Assembly: GCF_001442805.1 (NCBI RefSeq)
Contig: NZ_CP011131.1
Coordinates: 5,992,619-6,056,618 of the forward strand
Direction of reading: 5' to 3'
Source: Lysobacter gummosus
Lineage (GTDB): Bacteria > Pseudomonadota > Gammaproteobacteria > Xanthomonadales > Xanthomonadaceae
Length of the DNA: 64,000 nucleotides
Every line of letters starts with the position of its first letter. The first letter of the stretch is position 1. The notes beneath the pieces were generated by a model. That model worked only from the letters and a program-made list of their open reading frames with translations, made no database searches and was not told the origin of the DNA. Below, in pieces: positions 8,485 through 18,072 of this stretch. The position numbers and the translations under genes are program-made.

Positions 8485-9701
8485 CGACGCGGATTCCCGT
8501 CGCCCGGATCGGCGGGCGGCGCGGGCGCGGCATCGGGCGCCGTCTGCGCTTTCGACGCGGGCGACGCGACGCCCGCCGCCACCGCCGGCACCGCCGCATC
8601 GCGCGCCGCGTTCGCCGCGGCCGCCTGTTCGTCGCGGCGCACCGCCTCTTCGTCGATCTTGCTGGCGGTATCGACCGTGGCTTCCACCGACATGCCCGGA
8701 CGCAGGCGCGCGGCCAGTTCCTGATCGGGATCGATCGCAATGCGCACCGGCAGCCGCTGCGCGACCTTGGTGAAGTTGCCGGTGGCGTTGTCGGTCTTGA
8801 TCACGCTGAATTCCGAGCCGGTGGCCGGCGACAGGCGCTCGACATGGCCGCGCAGGGTCGCGCCGTCGAGCGCGTCGATGCGGAACGAAGCCGACTGGCC
8901 GGGACGGATGCGCGCGGTCTGCGATTCCTTGAAGTTCGCCACCACCCACACCCGCTGCGGCACCAGTTGCATCAGCTGCGTGCCCGGGGTGACGTACTGG
9001 CCCAGGCGCACGCCGATCTCGCCGAGCTGGCCGTCCTGCGGCGCGTGGATGCGGGTGTTGGCCAGGTCGATCTCGGCCAGGCGCAGGGCGGCTTCGGCGT
9101 TGGCGACCGCGGCGGTCAGCGCGTCGCGGTTGACGATCACCGAGCGCACGTCTTCGTCGGCCGAGCGCCGCGCGGCCTGGGCCTGGCCCAGGCCGGCTTC
9201 GGCCTGACGCAGGGTCGCCAGGGTCTGATCGCGTTCGCGCTGCGACAGCGAGCCGTCGCCGACCAGCGCGCTGGCGCGGCGCATGTCGGCCTGGGCGCGG
9301 GCGAGGTTGGCCTGCGCGGCCTTGAGTTGCGCTTCGACATTGGCCACCGCGGCTTCGCGCACGCGCCGGGCCTGGGTCGAGTTGGACAGGTTGGCCTGCT
9401 GCGCGGCCAGATTGGCGCGGGCCTGATCGACGCGCTGGCGATAGTTGCGATCGTCCAGTTCGACCAGCACCTGCCCGGCCTTGACCCGCATGTAGTCCTG
9501 CACGCGGACCTGGGCGACATAGCCATCGACCTTGGGCGCGACCACGGTGACGCTGCCGCGCACGTAGGCGTTCTCGGTGGTCTGGCGCGCGCTGGAGAAC
9601 GGCCACAGCCGCCAGGCGTAGAGAATCAGCAGCACGCCGACGATGGCGATCGCGATCGCCGGGATCGTGGCTTTGGACTGGAAGGGCGTCTTCAAGGGCA
9701 T
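8481..9701 (-). CDS. EmrA/HlyD-type membrane fusion protein
   Basis: 406 residues. One N-terminal transmembrane segment (IPAIAIAIVGVLLILYAW), then TENAYVRGSVTVVAPKVDG, the EmrA signature, a lipoyl half-motif, a long alpha-helical hairpin rich in QA/RA repeats (about 90-210), the second lipoyl half, and a beta-barrel with YVTPGTQLMQLVP. The tail is Ala/Pro-rich. It bridges the inner-membrane MFS pump to the outer-membrane channel. It lies 16 bases after the pump gene and overlaps the channel gene, a classic tripartite drug-export operon. Confidence 0.93.
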   Translation of the reverse strand: MPLKTPFQSKATIPAIAIAIVGVLLILYAWRLWPFSSARQTTENAYVRGSVTVVAPKVDGYVAQVRVQDYMRVKAGQVLVELDDRNYRQRVDQARANLAAQQANLSNSTQARRVREAAVANVEAQLKAAQANLARAQADMRRASALVGDGSLSQRERDQTLATLRQAEAGLGQAQAARRSADEDVRSVIVNRDALTAAVANAEAALRLAEIDLANTRIHAPQDGQLGEIGVRLGQYVTPGTQLMQLVPQRVWVVANFKESQTARIRPGQSASFRIDALDGATLRGHVERLSPATGSEFSVIKTDNATGNFTKVAQRLPVRIAIDPDQELAARLRPGMSVEATVDTASKIDEEAVRRDEQAAAANAARDAAVPAVAAGVASPASKAQTAPDAAPAPPADPGDGNPRR

Positions 9702-9717
9702 TGGGGCGTCCTTCGGA

Positions 9718-11511
9718 TCAGGAAGCGGGCGCGGCGGGAAGCGCCGGCGTAGATGGGGCTGGCGAGGATTGAAGCGGAGCGGCCGTCACAGGCGTGTCGC
9801 GAGGCGGATCGGTCGCCGCCGCGGACGGCGGCCCGAACGGCCCGGGCACTTGCGCGGCGAAACTCACCACGGTGTGGCCGCGCCGCCACAGATGCCATTT
9901 CAGCAACAGTACCCAGGCCAGCACCACCACCGCCAGCCACGCCACCGACAGGAACACGTCGTTGTAGGCCAGCACCCACGACTCGCGCGTGACCTGCTGG
10001 CTCAGCGAGGTCAGCGCCTGATTGCCGCGCGCGGCCGGATCGCCGACCACGCGCGCGACCGCGCCGCCGAGCTGCTGGGTGCGCAGCACCACCTGCGGAT
10101 CGCCGAGGGTGAGCTGCTGCATCAGATGCTGGTAATGCGCGGTCTGGCGCTGGGCCAGGTAGGTGCCGAGCACGGCCGAGCCGAGCAGGCCGCCGAGCGC
10201 GTTGGTGGTGCTGAACAAGACGATGAAAGTCACCAGGTTGCGCACGCCGTCGGCGACCACGCGCACCAGCGCGAGCAGGATCGAACTGGCCAGGAACATC
10301 GACGCGGCCATCGCGATCAAGGTCTGGGTGATGTAGAAGTTCGCCGGCCGGGTCAGATTGGTGGCGTGCGAATCGATGTAGGCGCACACGCCGACGATCG
10401 CCACCGCGATCAGCCCGAGCATGTCGAAACGCTGCTTGGGCAGGAACGGCAGCGTCACCACGAAGCCGGCGACGGTGCCGATCAGCACCAGCCAGAACAT
10501 CGTATGCATCTGGTCGTTGAGCAGGCCCAGCACATTGAGCAGCCCGACCGCGCCGACCGACTGCTCCGACAGCACCATGCGCGAGAGCACGATCGCCAGC
10601 CCCAGCCGCACCATGTAGCCGCCGTGCAGCAGCCAGCGGATGTTGACCATCGGCTTGGAGCGGTTCATCTCGATCACCACGAACGCGCCCGCGCACAGCA
10701 CCGCCACCACCAGGCAATGGCCCAGCCACGGCGTGTCCAGCCACCAGCGCAACCGGCCCTGGGTGAGCACCACGCACACCAGCGCGATCGCGCTGGCGTA
10801 CAGCGGGAAGCTGGCGATGTCCCAGCGATCGAACATGTTCTGGCGCGGCACCGGCGTCACCCGCAGCAGGTTGATCGCGGCCAGGCAGGCCAGCGCCAGG
10901 CCCAGTTCGAACATCACGATGCCATGCCACTGCGCGTTGAGCAGCAAGGTCTCGGCGATGATCCGCGAGATCGGCGCGCCGGTCTGCAGCGCGGCGAAGC
11001 CGAACATCAGGCCGAGGATCTTCTTCGGCCCGGCGAACACTTCCGCCATGTACAGGATCGTCAGCGAGCTCAGCGGCGCGGCGGCGATGCCGAGCGCGGC
11101 GCGCGCGGCGATGGCCGAGTCCAGATCGTTCGCGAGCAAATGCACCACCGCGGCGACCACGAACAGGCCGATGCCCAGATCGGCGAACAGGCGCAGACCG
11201 TAGTGCAGGCGGAACTTGGTCAGCAGCAGACTGGCGGGGATGTTGGTGGCGAAGTACGCGGTCAGCAGCCACGTCGCCTCGGCGCTGGTGGCGCCGAGCG
11301 CGCCCTGCACCTGCTGCAGGTTGGACGCGACCAGGTTCATGCCCAGGCTTTGCGTGAGGCCCAGCAGCAGCGAGATGGAGACGAAACCGGCGATGCGCCA
11401 GCGCGACATCGGCATGGGCGCGAGCGGCGGCCCGGGCGGCGCGACATCGGTCGGCGGTGGCGGCGCGCTGGGCGCTTGAACGGTCGGTTCGGTGGCGGCG
11501 GTGCTGGCCAT
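9718..11511 (-). CDS. DHA2-family MFS drug transporter (EmrB-like)
   Basis: 597 residues from the start at 11511 (MASTAATEP). Seen: a proline-rich cytosolic N-terminus, the first transmembrane segment RIAGFVSISLLLGLTQSLGMNL, about 14 membrane segments in total, and LTAYFATNIPASLLL typical of EmrB-type DHA2 carriers. A hydrophilic loop before the last segment (HLMQQLTLGDPQ to about VTRES) is also found in such proteins. Substrates are unknown; partners are the two genes downstream. An upstream start at 11574 would add a hydrophilic leader with no ribosome site. Confidence 0.88.
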   Translation of the reverse strand: MASTAATEPTVQAPSAPPPPTDVAPPGPPLAPMPMSRWRIAGFVSISLLLGLTQSLGMNLVASNLQQVQGALGATSAEATWLLTAYFATNIPASLLLTKFRLHYGLRLFADLGIGLFVVAAVVHLLANDLDSAIAARAALGIAAAPLSSLTILYMAEVFAGPKKILGLMFGFAALQTGAPISRIIAETLLLNAQWHGIVMFELGLALACLAAINLLRVTPVPRQNMFDRWDIASFPLYASAIALVCVVLTQGRLRWWLDTPWLGHCLVVAVLCAGAFVVIEMNRSKPMVNIRWLLHGGYMVRLGLAIVLSRMVLSEQSVGAVGLLNVLGLLNDQMHTMFWLVLIGTVAGFVVTLPFLPKQRFDMLGLIAVAIVGVCAYIDSHATNLTRPANFYITQTLIAMAASMFLASSILLALVRVVADGVRNLVTFIVLFSTTNALGGLLGSAVLGTYLAQRQTAHYQHLMQQLTLGDPQVVLRTQQLGGAVARVVGDPAARGNQALTSLSQQVTRESWVLAYNDVFLSVAWLAVVVLAWVLLLKWHLWRRGHTVVSFAAQVPGPFGPPSAAATDPPRDTPVTAAPLQSSPAPSTPALPAAPAS

Positions 11512-11664
11512 GATCGAGGCGCGTGGCTCCCGCGGTTCCCTTGCAGGCCCTAGTAGGCAACAGGCGGCGGTCAACGATCAAGCGCGCGCATGTCGGTCCG
11601 CTGTTCGTTTCGCGTTGAAATGCGCGAACGGGTGTGCTCGCGGCGTGAGGACGGCGCGAAACCG

Positions 11665-12999
11665 CTAGAGCGCGCGGCGACGTCGCAAGCTCAGCACGCC
11701 GTACAAGGCCACCAGCACGATCAGCGACACCACGATCGCCGCCCATTGCGCCGGCGTCATCGTCGCCAGGATCGCGGCCAGGATCGCCACCGCCAGCAAC
11801 GGCATCGGCCAGCTGCCGCCGGGCAGGCGGAACGGTTCGCCGGCGCCGCGCAGATCCAGTGCCTGCGCGCGCCACGCGGCCACCGACACCGCCGCGAACA
11901 GCAGGCAGGTCGCGCCGCCGGAGATCAGCGCCAGGGTTTCGAAGTTGCCGATCAGGGCCAGCATCAGGGCGATGCCGGCGTGCGCGGCCAGCGCCGTCCG
12001 CGGCACGTGGTAGCGCGCGTCGACGCGGCCGAAGCCGCGCGGCAGGAATCCGTCGCGGCCCAGCGCGAACAGCAGCCGCGAGGACGAGAACAGGTTGCCC
12101 ATCAGGAACCCGGCCATCGACACGCTCGCGGTCAGCAGCAGCAACGCGCGCCCGGGCGGCCAGATCGCGCCGGCCGCGTCGGCCAGCGGCGCGGTGCTGC
12201 CCGGCAGGCGCGGCCCCAGCATGCCCTGGCAGACGATCTGGATGCCGATGTACAGCAGCACCACGGCCAAGATCGCCGACAAGGTCGCGCGCGGCACATG
12301 GCGCGAGGGATCGCGCACCTCGCCGGTCGGCACCAGCGCGGTCTGCATGCCCGAGTAGGCGAACACCACCAGCACCATCGATGAACCCAGCGCGCCCCAC
12401 GACGCATCTGCGGCGAATCCCACGTACCGCCAGTCCACCAGCAGCAGCCCGAAGCCGGTGAACAGGAACAGCGGGGTGAGCTTCAGGCCGGCCAGCAACA
12501 CGATCGTGCGCGCGCCGAGCCTGACCCCGAAGGCGTTGAGCGCGAACAACAGCGCATAAGCCGCGGCGATGAACAGCGCGCGCGGCTGCGGCTCGCGCAG
12601 GACGCTCCAGGCATTGCCGGCCTGCTCGGCCAGCGCCGCGGCGACGCCCGCGCTGGACAGCACATTGCAGAACCACATCAGCGCGCCGGCCAGGAATCCG
12701 GCGAACGGTCCGAACGCCGCGCCGACGAAGGTGTACGGCCCGCCGGTCGCCGATGCGCGGCTGCCGATCGCCGAGAAGCACAGCGCGATCGGCACGATCG
12801 CGATCGCCCCGGCCACGAACACCAGCGGCGCGCTCGTGCCCATGCGCCCCATCAACAGCGCCGGCAGCATGAAGATGCCGGCGCCGACGATGATGTTGAT
12901 GATCGAGGCGCCGAGCTGGAACGGCCCCAGCGCGCGGACCAGGGCGGCTTCGCCCTGCAGGATCGAAGGCGAGGCAGGCGGAACGGGTGATGCGGTCAT
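11665..12999 (-). CDS. APC-superfamily amino acid permease
   Basis: 444 residues with about 12 hydrophobic segments. Seen: the opening LGPFQLGASIINIIVGAGIF, which is the APC first-helix GxG substrate-binding motif (VGAGIF), SATGGPYTFV, and a conserved FAYSGMQTALVPTGEV in TM6. The ATG at 12999 has GGGAAG six bases upstream; an open frame running further up passes through a repeat and is not coding. Role: proton-coupled uptake or exchange of amino acids or amines (family knowledge); substrate unknown. Confidence 0.85.
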   Translation of the reverse strand: MTASPVPPASPSILQGEAALVRALGPFQLGASIINIIVGAGIFMLPALLMGRMGTSAPLVFVAGAIAIVPIALCFSAIGSRASATGGPYTFVGAAFGPFAGFLAGALMWFCNVLSSAGVAAALAEQAGNAWSVLREPQPRALFIAAAYALLFALNAFGVRLGARTIVLLAGLKLTPLFLFTGFGLLLVDWRYVGFAADASWGALGSSMVLVVFAYSGMQTALVPTGEVRDPSRHVPRATLSAILAVVLLYIGIQIVCQGMLGPRLPGSTAPLADAAGAIWPPGRALLLLTASVSMAGFLMGNLFSSSRLLFALGRDGFLPRGFGRVDARYHVPRTALAAHAGIALMLALIGNFETLALISGGATCLLFAAVSVAAWRAQALDLRGAGEPFRLPGGSWPMPLLAVAILAAILATMTPAQWAAIVVSLIVLVALYGVLSLRRRRAL

Positions 13000-13123
13000 G
13001 GGACTTCCCGGCGGATCGGCCGCAGCCTCGCATGGCGGCTGGGGAAAGGGGAGATGAGGTGCGGCAAAGGCGACGAGGATCGCAGTCGGCGATGTTGTTG
13101 TTGCCGTTGCTGTTGCTGTTGCT

Positions 13124-13251
13124 GTTCCCCCCTTTGAAAAAGGGGGGCAGGGGGGATTCGCTTTTGCTTTAAAAAACCCCCGCCGAAGTTCGCTGCCAGT
13201 CGCGGGCAAAAGCAAATCCCCCCCTAGCCCCCCTTTTTCAAAGGGGGGAAC
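13124..13251. repeat. CCCCCCTTTGAAAAAGGGGGG-type palindromic repeat, locus 1
   Basis: Outer arms GTTCCCCCCTTTGAAAAAGG and its reverse complement bracket inner inverted arms GGGGGGATTCGCTTTTGC / GCAAAAGCAAATCCCCCC. The whole ~128-bp unit is a nested palindrome between lysR and the permease gene. A GTTGCT microsatellite (about 13094-13126) abuts its left end. Confidence 0.8.
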
Positions 13252-13281
13252 TGTTTCGCGGGGGCGGGGCGTTCGTCTCCC

Positions 13282-14175
13282 TCACATCTGCTCGCGCATG
13301 AAATCCACGAACACCCGCAACTTCGTCGGCAACTGCTTGCGCGCCGGGTAATAGATGTAGAACCCCGGAAACGGCGGCTGATAATCGCCCAGCACCTCGA
13401 CCAGCCGCCCCGCGCGCACATCCTCGCGCGCGATCGGCTCGAACAACTGCGCCATGCCCAGGCCCGCGCGCGCGGCGCTGAGGATCATCATGCCGTCGTT
13501 GAAGATCAGCCGCCCTTCCACGTCCACTTCGAAATCGCGGCCGTCGCGGCCGAACTCCCACGGATACAGGCGCCGGCTGCCCGGCAGGCGCAGGCGGATG
13601 CATTCGTGGCCGACCAGTTCCTGCGGCGTGCGCGGCTTGTCGCGATGCTCGAAATACCCCGGCGTGGCCACGATCACCTGCCGCTGCATGCCGCCGACCG
13701 GCAACGCGATCATGTCGCGCGCCAGGCATTCGCCGAGCCGGATGCCGGCATCGAAGCCGCCGGCGACCAGATCGGCCAGCGTGTCATCGGCGAACAACTC
13801 CACCTCCAGCTCGGGATAGCGCGCGAGGAATTCCGGCAGCCGCGGCTCGACCAGCACCTTCGCCGCGGTGCGTCCGACATTGATGCGCAGGCGGCCGGTG
13901 GGACGATGGCGAACCGCGTCGAGGTCGTCGAACGCGGCCTCGATCTGCGCCAGCCCCGGGCCGATCTGATCGAGGAAGCGCGCCCCGTGCTCGGTCAGGC
14001 CGACCTGACGGGTGGTGCGGTTGAGCAGGCGCACGCCGAGCTTGCTCTCCAGGCCGCGGACGGTCTGCGACAGCGCCGACGGCGAGACCTCCAGCTCGGC
14101 CGCGGCACGGGTGAAGCTGCCGAAATGGGCGACGCGGGCGAACGCCAAAACAGCAGGCAGAGGATGAGCGGCCAT
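13282..14175 (-). CDS. LysR-family transcriptional regulator
   Basis: 297 residues. N-terminal winged helix-turn-helix: [20 protein letters not shown] with ...[17 protein letters not shown], then the [12 protein letters not shown] wing; the effector-binding domain runs from about residue 90. The start at 14175 is backed by GGAGG about five bases upstream. It is of the CrgA/DmlR-like class. It is transcribed divergently from an aldo/keto reductase, and a palindromic site in the shared intergenic region suggests it controls that gene and itself. Confidence 0.92.
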   Translation of the reverse strand: MAAHPLPAVLAFARVAHFGSFTRAAAELEVSPSALSQTVRGLESKLGVRLLNRTTRQVGLTEHGARFLDQIGPGLAQIEAAFDDLDAVRHRPTGRLRINVGRTAAKVLVEPRLPEFLARYPELEVELFADDTLADLVAGGFDAGIRLGECLARDMIALPVGGMQRQVIVATPGYFEHRDKPRTPQELVGHECIRLRLPGSRRLYPWEFGRDGRDFEVDVEGRLIFNDGMMILSAARAGLGMAQLFEPIAREDVRAGRLVEVLGDYQPPFPGFYIYYPARKQLPTKLRVFVDFMREQM

Positions 14176-14207
14176 TAAAGCCTCCGAAGCCAGGACAGTC
14201 GGCCCAA

Positions 14208-14228
14208 TTATGAAGCAAACCTTCATAA
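14208..14228. promoter_or_regulatory. Probable LysR operator in the lysR-AKR intergenic region
   Basis: TTATGAAG-CAAAC-CTTCATAA, a perfect 8-bp inverted repeat with a 5-bp centre, contains the T-N11-A pattern of LysR-type boxes. It lies 33 bases upstream of the lysR start and about 120 bases upstream of the reductase start. Binding is inferred. Confidence 0.6.
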
Positions 14229-14350
14229 GCCATTCGGACAACGCCGGTTTTTCAATCAATCGCGCGAGCCTAGAGTTCACACCACGCCCCACCGGGCGCC
14301 GCGGCCCCTCCCCCACGGCCGCGCACTGCCTTCCGATCAGGAGACCCACC

Positions 14351-15352
<1,002 letters not shown>

Positions 15353-15362
15353 TCGCCGCTCG

Positions 15363-15400
15363 ACGGGCCGGGGCGCTTGCGCTCCGGCCCGTTGTTTTTT
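15363..15400 (+). terminator. Rho-independent terminator after the aldo/keto reductase
   Basis: ACGGGCCGG stem, GGCGCTTGCGCT loop region and CCGGCCCGT stem, followed by TGTTTTTT. Confidence 0.8.
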
Positions 15401-15435
15401 GCTCAGCCAAAAATTAAGAACAAGCGCGTCAGATC

Positions 15436-15571
15436 GCCCCCTTTAAAAAAGGGGGCGGCGCCCGGCGCCACCACGAAGTCGAACCGATGCGAATAGCGCG
15501 GGGGATTTGCTTTTGCTTTCGGTGAAGCAAAAGCAAATCCCCCCTGCCCCCCTTTTTTCAAAGGGGGGAAC
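15436..15571. repeat. CCCCCTTTAAAAAAGGGGG-type palindromic repeat, locus 2
   Basis: Left arm GCCCCCTTTAAAAAAGGGGG, a central region containing GGCGCCCGGCGCC, inner arms GGGGGATTTGCTTTTGC and its complement, and a right arm ending CAAAGGGGGGAAC. It has the same nested architecture as the locus at 13124. It occupies most of the 364-bp gap before the M20 gene. Confidence 0.8.
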
Positions 15572-15716
15572 AGCAACAGCGGTGACTGGGCGCGCCGGGA
15601 TCGAAGTTCAGTTGGATGCGCAACCGTGTGCTGCATGCACTCATGCCGCCTGGAGATATCGCCCCACGCCGATACGTCTTAGCATCGACTGCCTTGTTCA
15701 CTGCACGGAGTCCGCG

Positions 15717-17036
15717 ATGCCCCGGTTCGATCGTCTGCCGCTGTCGGTGTCGGCCCTGTGCCTGGCCGCCGCGTTGCCCGCGGCCGCGTCGGCGCAAGCC
15801 GCCGATCCGGCCCGCATCGCCCAGGCCGCGCAACAGGTGCAGCCGCAGGTCGTGGCCTGGCGCCGCGACATCCACCAGCATCCCGAACTCGGCCAGCACG
15901 AAGTGCGCACCGCCAAGCTGATCGCCGATCAGTTGCGCAAACTCGGCCTGCAGCCGCGCGCCGGCATCGCCCACACCGGCGTGACCGCGGTGCTCAAGGG
16001 CGGCAAGCCGGGGCCGAAGATCGCCATCCGCGCCGACATGGACGCGCTGCCGGTGACCGAACCGGCCGGGCTGGCATTCGCGTCCAAGGTCACCGCCGAC
16101 TATCGCGGCCAGCCGGTCGGCGTCATGCACGCCTGCGGCCACGACGCCCACGTGGCGATCCTGCTCGGGGTGGCGACGGCGCTGGCGGCGCAGAAGGATC
16201 AACTGCCGGGCGAGGTGATGTTCGTGTTCCAGCCGGCCGAGGAAGGTCCGCCGACGGCGGGCGAGCCGTTCGGCGCCAAGCTGATGCTCGACGAGGGTGT
16301 GTTCAAGGATTTCAAACCCGAAGCCGTGTTCGGCCTGCACGTATGGGCCGGCTTGAACGTGGGCCAGGTCGGGTATCGCAGCGGGCCGATGCTGGCCAGC
16401 GCCGACGAATGGAGCCTGACCGTGCGCGGCAAGCAGACGCACGGCTCGCGGCCGTGGGACGGCGTGGATCCGATCACCGTCGGCGCGCAGATCCTGCTCG
16501 CCAGCCAGAGCCTGATCGCGCGCCAGGTCAATATCGCCGCGACGCCGGTGGTGCTGACCGCCGGCCAGTTCAACAGCGGCGTGCGTTTCAACATCATTCC
16601 CGACGAAGCCAGGCTGGTCGGCACCCTGCGCACCTTCGACGCCGGCGTGCGCGAGGACGTGATCGCGCGCCTGCGCCGCACCGCCGACGACTACGCGCAC
16701 GCGGCCGGCGCCACCGCCGAATTGCAGGTGGTCAATAACGCGCCGGCCACCGTCAACGACCCGGCGCTGACCCGGCGCGTGCTGCCCTCGCTGCAGCGCG
16801 CGGCCGGCGAGAGCAACGTCGCCGAATCCGGACTGGTGACGGTGGCCGAGGACTTCTCGCAGTTCGCCAACACCGTGCCGGGCTTCTATTTCTTCGTCGG
16901 CTCGACCGCGAAGGGAAGCGACGCGGCGAAGGCGCCGATCAACCATTCGCCGAACTTCATGCTCGACGAAGGCGCGCTGGACGTCGGCACCCAGACCATG
17001 CTGCAGGTCGCGCTGGATTACCTGCACGGGCCTTGA
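15717..17036 (+). CDS. Exported M20-family amidohydrolase, paralogue 1
   Basis: 439 residues. Signal peptide (LPLSVSALCLAAALPAAASAQA), then the M20D amidohydrolase motifs: DIHQHPELG, ADMDALPV, the metal-binding MHACGHDAHVA, QPAEEG with the catalytic Glu pair, and the C-terminal metal ligand region VAEDFSQF. Family members cleave N-acyl or amide bonds of amino acids (hippurate hydrolase, IAA-amino acid hydrolase). Here the enzyme is predicted to be exported, with an unknown substrate. The ATG has GGAG seven bases upstream. The next gene starts four bases after the stop. Confidence 0.9.
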   Translation: MPRFDRLPLSVSALCLAAALPAAASAQAADPARIAQAAQQVQPQVVAWRRDIHQHPELGQHEVRTAKLIADQLRKLGLQPRAGIAHTGVTAVLKGGKPGPKIAIRADMDALPVTEPAGLAFASKVTADYRGQPVGVMHACGHDAHVAILLGVATALAAQKDQLPGEVMFVFQPAEEGPPTAGEPFGAKLMLDEGVFKDFKPEAVFGLHVWAGLNVGQVGYRSGPMLASADEWSLTVRGKQTHGSRPWDGVDPITVGAQILLASQSLIARQVNIAATPVVLTAGQFNSGVRFNIIPDEARLVGTLRTFDAGVREDVIARLRRTADDYAHAAGATAELQVVNNAPATVNDPALTRRVLPSLQRAAGESNVAESGLVTVAEDFSQFANTVPGFYFFVGSTAKGSDAAKAPINHSPNFMLDEGALDVGTQTMLQVALDYLHGP

Positions 17037-17039
17037 GGC

Positions 17040-17777
17040 ATGGATGAAATCGCGCCAGGACGCGCCACACACATCGCGAACGACACCGCGGGCGATGCGA
17101 ATTCGCCGCCCGCCACCGTCGCATCCGCGCCACTGCGGTTGAGCGGGCAAGTGCGCGAACTGGAACGCGCGATCGAGTCCATCCGCCGCCCCGGCCATGG
17201 CGTGCTGACCCAATTCGCGGTCTACCGCTTCCGCCTCGATCGCCTGCGTCTGGCTTTCTACGCACCGATGTCGCAGGACCAATACGCGCCATCGCCGCTG
17301 AGCGAAAGCGACCGCGTGGACGTGATCGCGCAGCGCTATGCCGCGCAACGGTCTGACGACGATGGGAGAGCGGACGACGGCGTGGTCCTGGCGCTGGATA
17401 ACCGCGAGAACGGTCGCCGCTACGTTTGCCACAGCATCTTCCGTTGGATGGTCCTGGACCTCGCGCCGGTCGGCTACACCCCGCGCATGCTGGGCGAGGC
17501 GCTGTACTGGACCGTGGGGCTGTCGGTGGCGGCCCTCGCGGCGATCATCGGATTGGACGCGGTCTTGCCGTCGGGTCGATCGTGGTCGTGGCTGCTCGGC
17601 GACTGCCTGTGGGCGATCGCGCTGGTCGATGCGCTGATCTGGGTGCCGGTGGCGGTCTTGCAGCTGCGCTGGCGATTGGGGCGGCCGACCCGGCGTCAGG
17701 CCTATACCGAGCAGGTCTATGCCGCGATCGGATTCGGGTCGGCATTGCGGCCGGTGGCGGGGTTGGTTGAGTTGTAG
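17040..17777 (+). CDS. Hypothetical membrane protein (245 aa)
   Basis: Starts four bases after the M20 amidohydrolase and is therefore likely cotranscribed. The N-terminal ~150 residues are soluble, with no recognised domain; two hydrophobic segments follow (EALYWTVGLSVAALAAIIGLD without its last residues, and LLGDCLWAIALVDALIWVPV), then a basic tail. Not recognised as a named family. Function unknown. Confidence 0.65.
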   Translation: MDEIAPGRATHIANDTAGDANSPPATVASAPLRLSGQVRELERAIESIRRPGHGVLTQFAVYRFRLDRLRLAFYAPMSQDQYAPSPLSESDRVDVIAQRYAAQRSDDDGRADDGVVLALDNRENGRRYVCHSIFRWMVLDLAPVGYTPRMLGEALYWTVGLSVAALAAIIGLDAVLPSGRSWSWLLGDCLWAIALVDALIWVPVAVLQLRWRLGRPTRRQAYTEQVYAAIGFGSALRPVAGLVEL

Positions 17778-17891
17778 GTCGGTGGAGCGAGGGCCAGTAT
17801 CCGTTTCGCGTCGTCTCATGGCGGCTTCTGCGATTGCTTTCGCGGTCCCCGTCCGCGCGTGTTCCTTCCACCGTCCGCGAACATTTCTACT

Positions 17892-17917
17892 GTCATTCCC
17901 GCGAACGCGGGAATGAC
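17892..17917. repeat. GTCATTCCCGCGAACGCGGGAATGAC palindrome
   Basis: A perfect 26-bp palindrome and the minimal unit of a repeat family also present at 29582, 56001 and 61066. It lies in the 295-bp gap before the second M20 gene. Confidence 0.75.
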
Positions 17918-18072
17918 GGGATGGCCAGTGACGCGAGGATTTGTCCAGACCTCGCACTTGGCGAGGTAAGGCCCGAATCCAAGCCCGTCGCCCCGCAAAG
18001 CCGACCAACGTCGCGCATCCCCACCCGCCGCCATCGGCTAGCATCGGACCTTTCCCGCCCGGAGTCCCGTCG

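Noticed and set aside
9692-13033. Minus-strand open frame over 1100 codons long across the efflux pump and permease genes
   Set aside because: It is an out-of-frame shadow of two real genes, low-complexity and arginine-rich, with no motif.
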